64,000 bases of DNA from Sphagnum compactum (Eukaryota > Bryophyta > Sphagnopsida > Sphagnales): positions 1,736,001-1,800,000 of the forward strand of contig OZ234496.1 in the NCBI GenBank assembly GCA_965153455.1. The letters are read 5' to 3'. The stretch's first letter is position 1. Each line of letters begins with the position of its first letter. Shown here in pieces: positions 57,867 through 64,000 of this stretch. The position numbers were made by a program, and so were the translations under genes. The notes under the pieces are model-generated. The model saw only the letters and a program-made list of their open reading frames with translations, had not been told where the DNA came from and made no database searches.

Positions 57867-60156
57867 AGCACCATTCTCACAAAAAAAAACCCCAAGATAA
57901 AAAAAAAGTAATGGAACAAAATCTGGCCTTAAGGAAAAGAAATTGGGCATTAAAGAAAAGAAATTGTATCCTAACAGAAGGATTAAGTTTTGGTCCCTTC
58001 CAAAATTTGGAAGGTACCAGTGACAGCCTTGCTTGCGAGTTCTTCCACTTTGTGTAAGGGACCAGTGACAACCTGGTGTGTTTGCAAGGAGCATTTGAAA
58101 TCTTCCGTCCCAGAAGAGACTGAAAAATACACTAAGAAAATAGGATCGACTCTTTACGATTCAGAAATTTCAAACAACTGGAACCAGGGTTATTAACAAT
58201 TGAATTGAGTTTTTGAAAGAGTTAGAATAGCTAATTCTTTGTTTTTGCAATTTCAAAAACCTCAACTCACGAGTTATATAACGAGCAACTTATAGCACAA
58301 TGACTTTTCCCTTTTTTCTCAGGTTCAAACTTCAAACTACAAAAACTTCCATTACTTGATCTAGAACTTCCTCATCTAGATGGATGCATTTGTTTGGAAC
58401 ATGCCCATCCATAGTATGCACACATAATATTTCAGATGTTAGTCACACATTGGGTCAAGTTTGAGCCAAAATTTTATGCTCAAATCTTATACCAATGCAT
58501 AGTCTCTTCCCTATGGGCAGAGCCAATAAAATCAAATGCGCACACCAACACTGGTTTGTTAATAAGCACAGTTTATTATTGTGCAGAGAAAAAATTTTTT
58601 TTTAATAATTTTTTGAGTTTCAGATAAGCCCACATCATCAAAGGGTTTGGAGCCTTATGAAACTGATACTTGGTTCTATGGAGTGTATTTTGGCACTTTG
58701 TTGACAATCTGAGCAACAGATGACTTGTGGTGGGTACAAGCATTTCTTCCAATGAAACCCTAAAAAATTCTCTCTTTCTCCTCATGCATGTTCCATAGAT
58801 GGATATGACCAGTTGTGGATTTGAGCTTGACATTTGAGAAGGGATTACCCATTAATCCTTAAACGCCTGATAAGCCAAAAAAATGGTTTTTTTTTGTGTA
58901 TTTTAGATCATCTATACATCAGAGATTTACTCCTTTTCAAGGATCCTCATGTTCACACTCTCATTCCAAAATTAACAAGGCTTCATTCTTAGGCCTGGCT
59001 TTACACTACGAGTCAAGGCCGATGTTCAACCCAAATCAAGCATTCCTGTTGGTGGAAAAGTGGACATCAGCCCCAAGGGCTTTACACTAGGAGTCAAGGC
59101 TGAACTAGAAAAAATCTTTTTGATCTGCCCCAAGTTACCAGTAAATGCTGAACTTTATGGGCTTGTATTGGCCCCAAGGCTGGAAAAAGGATACCATCGA
59201 ATTTGGAAGGCCAATTTGCAACCCTTGGCCAATGTTGCAGCATTTATTAATATCCTGACATCAATGTTGTAACATTTATTAGTAACTTCAGGCCAAACAA
59301 CAAGCCAAAAATACTCATGTCCTAGTGGATGTCCTAGTGTCCTTATTATGCTGAATTGGCAGAGCAAGAAGAATTGGACCACATGACAGCTTCAAAGTAG
59401 TATCAGCAAGGAAGAATTGTGTACTTTCCATATGATCACAAGTTTAGAACTTGCCTAAAAGTACAGCAAAGTGGCAAAGTGCAGATGTACTCTCATCTTA
59501 AAACAAAGCTACTTGCCTGCTCACAAGCATTGTACTTGAGTCTTGGGCCGTTTAAAAACTCATAAAAGCTGTCCACAAATCATCTATAGGTAACTGAGGG
59601 CAACTTTAGACGAGGGTCCAAGGTCCAGGGACCAATGAATTCAAGCAATCTTATTGGTCAAAAGCTTTAAATTGGTCCCAAGGCATTTAAACGAGGGTCC
59701 AAGACCAAAAAGTGGAAAATTGAGGCTAAACTTACATGGCACCTGTTTTGGAGGGAAAATCAATTGGTTTGGACCCAAGAAAACAGTGGTGAGAGGAGAG
59801 CTCCTGATTTGGAGAACCAAGAATCCGGCTAGGGACCAAGGTACAGTCCAACTCAAGGATTCAATTTCCTTCAAATCAGTCCAAATTGTTTCCTAGGAAA
59901 TTGGACCCTCGACCCTCCTCTAAAGTGGGCCTGAATCACACAAAATAGGTTCATACATTTTGGCAACAATTCAGTTTCGCCACAATAACCATGTCATACC
60001 ATAATTGACCAGCTTAATAATAAGGGACTTGCCATCTTAGACTCCTACTAAGCTTAGGGTGAAGCCCCAAGGTGGGAGGCATTCCCAAACTAATGGGCCT
60101 AAGGACAAGGCAATAGCCAAATCTAGCCTCACATCTTGAGAACATTCTTCACACAT
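57867..60156. other. Gene-free stretch with small duplications
   Basis: 'ggctttacactacgagtcaa' at about 58997 and 'ggctttacactaggagtcaa' at about 59078 form a short direct repeat, 82-83 bp apart. 'gacgagggtccaagg' and 'aacgagggtccaaga' recur near 59608 and 59691. 'ccagtgacagcct' and 'ccagtgacaacct' recur near 58017 and 58062. No gene was recognised. Confidence 0.45.
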
Positions 60157-60360
60157 GGGCTTTGCCCATTATAAAGCACAAGGCAAACATTATCATGAAC
60201 CTAAACATACAGAGATCCATAGATCATGAGGCATAGGAGGGGAAGGGTTCTTACACCTATAAAGTAGACATAATATCCCTATCACTCCTAAGGAGTGTGC
60301 ATAAGATCCCTTCTTTCTTCTGGGAGCAATTATGCTAGGAAATTTGTCAAAGTGCTTTAT
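60157..60360 (+). repeat. Diverged direct duplication, copy 1
   Basis: It aligns with 61102-61334: 'ggctttgcccattataaagc', 'acaaggcaaacat', 'catgaacctaaacata', 'ggcataggagg', 'ctaggaaatttg' and 'agtgctttat' in order. Confidence 0.7.
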
Positions 60361-61101
60361 GAGAATAATTCGTCTTCCCTTTCAGAAACACTGCAACACA
60401 TCAACTCCATCTGAAATTGGGGGGATGTACATTTGACATCCAAGAGGGAAATCTTGAAACCCTAATGTGGGGCTTCTTGCCGTCCGATGTGAGTAAGCAA
60501 TTTTACAAAACTCCGTACTTACTCCCAAAGTTCAAACTCCTGGGAGCAGGATTAAATTTTTGCCTCAATAGAAAATCCAAAGGTCTTTTAAGTTAAACCA
60601 ACCAACCATAGTTTTTATCAGCCCCCATTCTTCTAGCAAAGAATATATGAAAAGATATGAAAATTTGGGCTAATGTGTGACATAACCCACCCTTGACCTA
60701 CCCCACCCCTCCACTACTCTCATGTATTGAGAAGTTTCCTCACTTCCATAACACAAAATTGAAAGAAGTGGGGTTAAAAAAAACAATAGGGTCACTACTC
60801 ACCTACACCTTGTGGTAGTTCAGAGCCCCAAACCCTAATTTCATGGAGGGTACAAATGTGACATTTGTCAAGAACATAAGATAAGGGTTCTTGGGTTGTC
60901 AGGATGTGATATTTTATTTTATTTTTCAAAAATAAACAAATGGGGATTTTAGTGAACTTGAATGGTCTTATTTATTTATTCAGTGGAGCCCAGTTTGGGC
61001 TTTCTGTTTGTTGTACAAGTTATTTGTGTAGGTAAAGCCCCAGCAGAGTGGGGCCAAAATGGCTCTGCATTTGGGAGTGTCCCTCCCCCACCCCCAGCTA
61101 T

Positions 61102-61334
61102 CGGCTTTACCCATCATAAAGCACAAGGTGAACATCATCATGAGCCTAAACATATCCAGATCACAAGGCATAGGAGGCAGAGGGTCCAGATGCCTAGTTA
61201 TAGGTCTAAGATCCCTCCCACTCTTAACCAGTAGGCACTGGGCATATAACCCATCCTCTTTCCTAAGAGGGACCCTTTTATGGATATAAAGGTGCCCTCC
61301 AAATACACTAGGAAATTTGCAGGAGTGCTTTATT
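61102..61334 (+). repeat. Diverged direct duplication, copy 2
   Basis: Partner of 60157-60360, starting about 945 bp downstream: 'ggctttacccatcataaagc', 'acaaggtgaacat', 'catgagcctaaacata', 'ggcataggagg', 'ctaggaaatttg' and 'agtgctttat'. Confidence 0.7.
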
Positions 61335-61404
61335 TATGTCTCTCTTTGATTCTTCTTGTCTTATTGTGTCTCTCCTATTCCTGCTTCAGGGTTTCTTTTA
61401 AGGA

Positions 61405-61600
61405 TTTGGTGATGTAGTCAAAGTGGTGATTCCTCCAGAAAATAATTTAGCCAAATTTGGCTACATATTAGACATGAAAGTAGGAAAATAAAAATAAATA
61501 AATAAATCCTTATATATTCTTGGCTACCTACTGGAACTTATCATAAAAAATCTGGCAATTTGCACCAAAAAATATTAATAATAATAATAATAATAAAATC
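61405..61600 (+). repeat. Palindrome-repeat family copy
   Basis: It contains 'ggtgatgtagtcaaagtgg', the perfect palindrome TAGCCAAATTTGGCTA at 61448-61463, 'aatccttatatattcttggc', 'tacctactggaac' and 'aaaatctggcaatttgcacc'. An AAT microsatellite follows at 61573-61597. Confidence 0.7.
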
Positions 61601-62617
61601 CTTAAGCTGGCGAGTTTGGGTCTTTTTTCTTTCCATCAAAAATCCTTTGTTTAGGTTGAAATCATTATTTTCAGGTCCAAATTTGCTGAAAATTAGCCAG
61701 TAAAAGAAACCTTGTAACCTGCTCATTGCCATGTTTATCCTCTTCACCATGGTCATCTTTCATGATGGACCTTCTTCTTGAGGTACCATGTTTGAGTGGT
61801 TATCATTTTTTGTTGGGATTCTGAAATCAGAGGTACAGCGGGGTTAGGGTTTTCCCATTAGGTTTTCCCATTAGGTTTTCCCCTATGTACAACAAAGCCA
61901 AAGGAAAGGAAGTGATGTACAGTGTGGGGGCATATTTGAATTTTTAACCCTCACCCATGCCTGTATACAGACAATGGTTCTAGTATTAGTCTACTTTTTA
62001 AATAGAGAGGATGTTGATTAGGCTTGTGTGTAGGTGTGAAGAAAAAATGTTATGGCCAATGTAATTGTTGGATTTGGTTACTTGAATTTAATTTTTCTTT
62101 AATGTGCATTTGGGATTGGTAGGTTAGTGAAAATTTTAGGCAACCAATAGAAATGGTAGAAAGGGATCATTATTTTCAATATCTCTATTTTGTTCGAAGA
62201 TTTATTTTTTTCAGTGAACTACTAGTTAAATGTGTATTAGAGATTGGTAGGTTTGTCAAAATTTTAGAGGACCAATGGAAATGGTAGAGAGGGATCATTA
62301 TTTTCAAAGTTCAGCAGATTATGTCTGGGTTGTGTGTAGGCTTAAAAGATTATTTTCAAGTCAATGGGATTGCTAGATTTGGTGGTTTGGATTTGTTTTT
62401 TTAGTTTTCTTAAGTGAACTAACAATTCAATGTGTGATAGCTATTTCCAAATAAGGTTCTAGCACATTATTTGTGTACTTTGTTTAAATAATAGTTGCGT
62501 CCAGGTTTTTGAAAATGAAATTGAAAGAATTAAGCAAGTTTGGGCTTTTTTAATTAAAAAATAAAACTAACTACCCAGGTCCGAGATTTAGAACCAGTGT
62601 TGTGCAATTATGAGGTA
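61601..62617. other. Gene-free stretch
   Basis: A 'ggttttcccattagg' duplication lies at 61850-61883. Two related segments (about 62090-62190 and 62220-62310) share 'attttag', 'ccaat(a/g)gaaatggtag' and 'agggatcattattttcaa'. No gene was recognised. Confidence 0.45.
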
Positions 62618-62626
62618 GGGGCAAAG

Positions 62627-64000
62627 GGCTTTAGTGACCCAGCACCCACCAGTGCACCATCCAAAAAATCCCGTTCTGGGATTTCATGGATGGGATGAAA
62701 CTGTCCCCCAGGAGTTGGTTTACTTGGTCAGTAGTTTTTTTTTCCTCATGTTTTTTTTTTCTTTGCTCTCACTGTTTTTTCTCCCAGGCCTCACTTTTTC
62801 TTTTTTTTTCTTCCCGCAATCCTTGAACCCAAATTTTTTTTGGGGAACTCCAACCTACTTCTCCAACCTACCTACCTCCCTTCCACCACCCAACCCATCT
62901 ACCTCCTCCATTCTACCCACCCCTCATTTGTGCTCCCCTCCATCGCCAGAGCTTGAGAACCGTGTAGAGCTTCACTAGTCGAGTTTAGGGTTTAGTAAGT
63001 AGCTTGCCGAGCGAAGAGGGAGGAGCTTGCCATGGTTTTAGAGCACAGCTTTCAAGGGAAGAGTTTTTTTTTGTCATGCAACCCATAAATTTTATTTTAT
63101 TTTTGTTGCCTTGTGTAAGCTTCTAAACCAGGACAACAAGCTGCAACTCGTCGTCCTAGTTTTTTTTCATTGCAGGTATTTTCAAAACCAGGACAATGAG
63201 CGTAGCTCGTTGTCTTGGCTTTTTTGTGTGTTGCAACATCCAAAATCACCACGATGAACGCTCGTGCATCGTCATGGTTTTTTTCACATTCTAGTCACTT
63301 CCCAAACCAGGATGACGAGTTGTGTTCATCGTCCTAGTTTGTTTTTTGTTGCATTGTGTAAGCTTTTCAACTAGGACGATTAGCTACAGCTTGTCATCTT
63401 AGCTTTTTTAATTGTGTTGTAGCATTCGAAACCAGGACAACGAGCTACAGCTCGTTGTTCTGGTTTTTTTTCTTGTGTTGAAGCATCTAAAACCATGACA
63501 ACAAATGCCATCCTTATCATCGTGGTTTTTTTTGCATTCTCGCCATTTCCAAAACCAAGACAACAAGCACAACTCTTCATCCTCTGTGTGTGTTTTTTTT
63601 TGGCAACTTCTAAAACCATGACAACAAATGATATGTTCGCCGTCATGGTTCTTTTTTCTTATGATTGGTATTTTGTCGCCCTAGTTGTTTGTTCACTGTT
63701 GTTGCCACCTGAGTTTTTTTGAAAATTTCTTTGTTGGTTCCTACAAAAAGGTTGGTATTTTTTTCTTCAACTTTTGCCTTTAAGGATTGGTGTTTTTCTT
63801 GATTTCATTATGAAGAGAACTATGTGGTTATTTGTTAATAAAAAAATCATATGTTAATAATAATGGACTTTTGAAGTTGAAAAATATGGACTGGTCATTT
63901 GATTCGAACATCACAAAATGAAAAATATTATATTGATTCACATTCCAAATTTGTTATTGGGACTGAATATATAATGTAATACAAGATGATAAAATCATAT
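62627..64000 (+). mobile_element. Left end of another MULE-family element (right end beyond window)
   Basis: A 32-bp TIR at 62627-62658 (GGCTTTAGTGACCCAGCACC ... GTGCACC) aligns without gaps to the TIRs at 7777 and 15569. The next 44 bases closely match those after the 7777 TIR, ending 'ggatgggatgaaa'. A 'cctacctacc' and 'cccacc' subterminal region (about 62850-62945) follows, as in the 5.4-kb element. The interior then holds the hairpin array at 63124-63660. Only one end is visible, so no target duplication can be checked. Confidence 0.72.
63124..63660 (+). repeat. Tandem array of nine 60-bp hairpin-plus-T-run units
   Basis: Hairpin starts lie near 63124, 63184, 63242, 63303, 63367, 63428, 63488, 63550 and 63611, a period of about 60-61 bp. 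Unit 6 is the clearest: ACCAGGACAACGAGC, loop TACA, GCTCGTTGTTCTGGT, then eight T. Most units end in 6-9 T. Units 3, 7 and 9 use a variant stem (ACCACGATGA or ACCATGACAA with TCGTCATGG-like partners). Spacers 1 and 5 ('ttgtgtaagctt'), 2 and 6, 3 and 7 ('gttg.a.catc'), and 4 and 8 ('cattct.g.ca.ttcc') pair up, giving a four-unit, 240-bp higher-order period. A decayed tenth unit follows to about 63690. A 60-nt period keeps one minus-strand frame open, so the 88-codon frame there is not evidence of a gene. Confidence 0.9.

Noticed and set aside
62978-62998. Telomere-type repeat (TTTAGGG)
   Set aside because: Only two adjacent copies, well within chance, and no array.
63380-63646. 88-codon minus-strand open frame with internal 20-residue repeats
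   Set aside because: It runs through the 60-bp hairpin array. A period divisible by three keeps a frame open by arithmetic, and the peptide repeats simply mirror the DNA repeat.
63124-63660. CRISPR-like array
   Set aside because: The period is regular, but stems and spacers both belong to the repeat, there are no unique spacers, and the setting is a plant genome.

Overview
This is a gene-poor, AT-rich stretch of a plant nuclear genome. The evidence is a NAC-domain transcription factor gene and an OBERON-type PHD-finger gene, both split by GT-AG introns, plus a broken nuclear copy of chloroplast DNA (rpoC2 and ndhF pieces). The sequence is dominated by old mobile DNA. Long intergenic distances and a source plastome carrying ndhF would fit a fern, lycophyte or other land plant, and argue against Pinaceae-type conifers, whose plastomes lack ndh genes. 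I cannot name the species.

Layout. 1-7.77 kb: no gene; a C-rich minisatellite, copies of a dispersed repeat with a 16-bp palindrome, and a G-quadruplex motif. 7.777-13.205 kb: a complete but decayed 5.4-kb element with 32-bp terminal inverted repeats (TIRs) and a 9-bp target duplication (8 of 9 bases match), which fits the Mutator (MULE) superfamily. It carries a 118-bp minisatellite and the remains of a C2H2 zinc-finger reading frame. 13.2-22.4 kb: gene-free, with a 387-bp MITE of the same TIR family, a 334-bp foldback element, several palindrome-repeat copies and a small promoter-like GC-rich segment. 22.4-29.1 kb: the NAC locus (three coding exons, 410 aa, most like the VND/NST/SMB branch), set in DNA rich in AGCT and GATC words. 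29.1-47.5 kb: AT-rich intergenic DNA with the plastid insertion at 32.86-33.6 kb, two pairs of diverged duplicated segments and a second MITE (45.03-45.41 kb). 47.5-52.73 kb: the OBERON/TITANIA-like gene (two coding exons, 1,136 aa). 52.7-62.6 kb: intergenic DNA with several diverged direct repeats. 62.627 kb to the end: the left end of another member of the same MULE family. It contains a regular 60-bp tandem array in which every unit is a hairpin followed by a T-run.

The two real genes are unrelated by context. One encodes a likely DNA-binding regulator and the other a chromatin-associated PHD protein. The most notable structures are the TIR family (four insertions, three with both ends and candidate 9-bp target duplications) and the hairpin-T array with a four-unit (240-bp) higher-order period. 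Calls on families, splice sites and repeats come from reading the sequence; no database search was possible.
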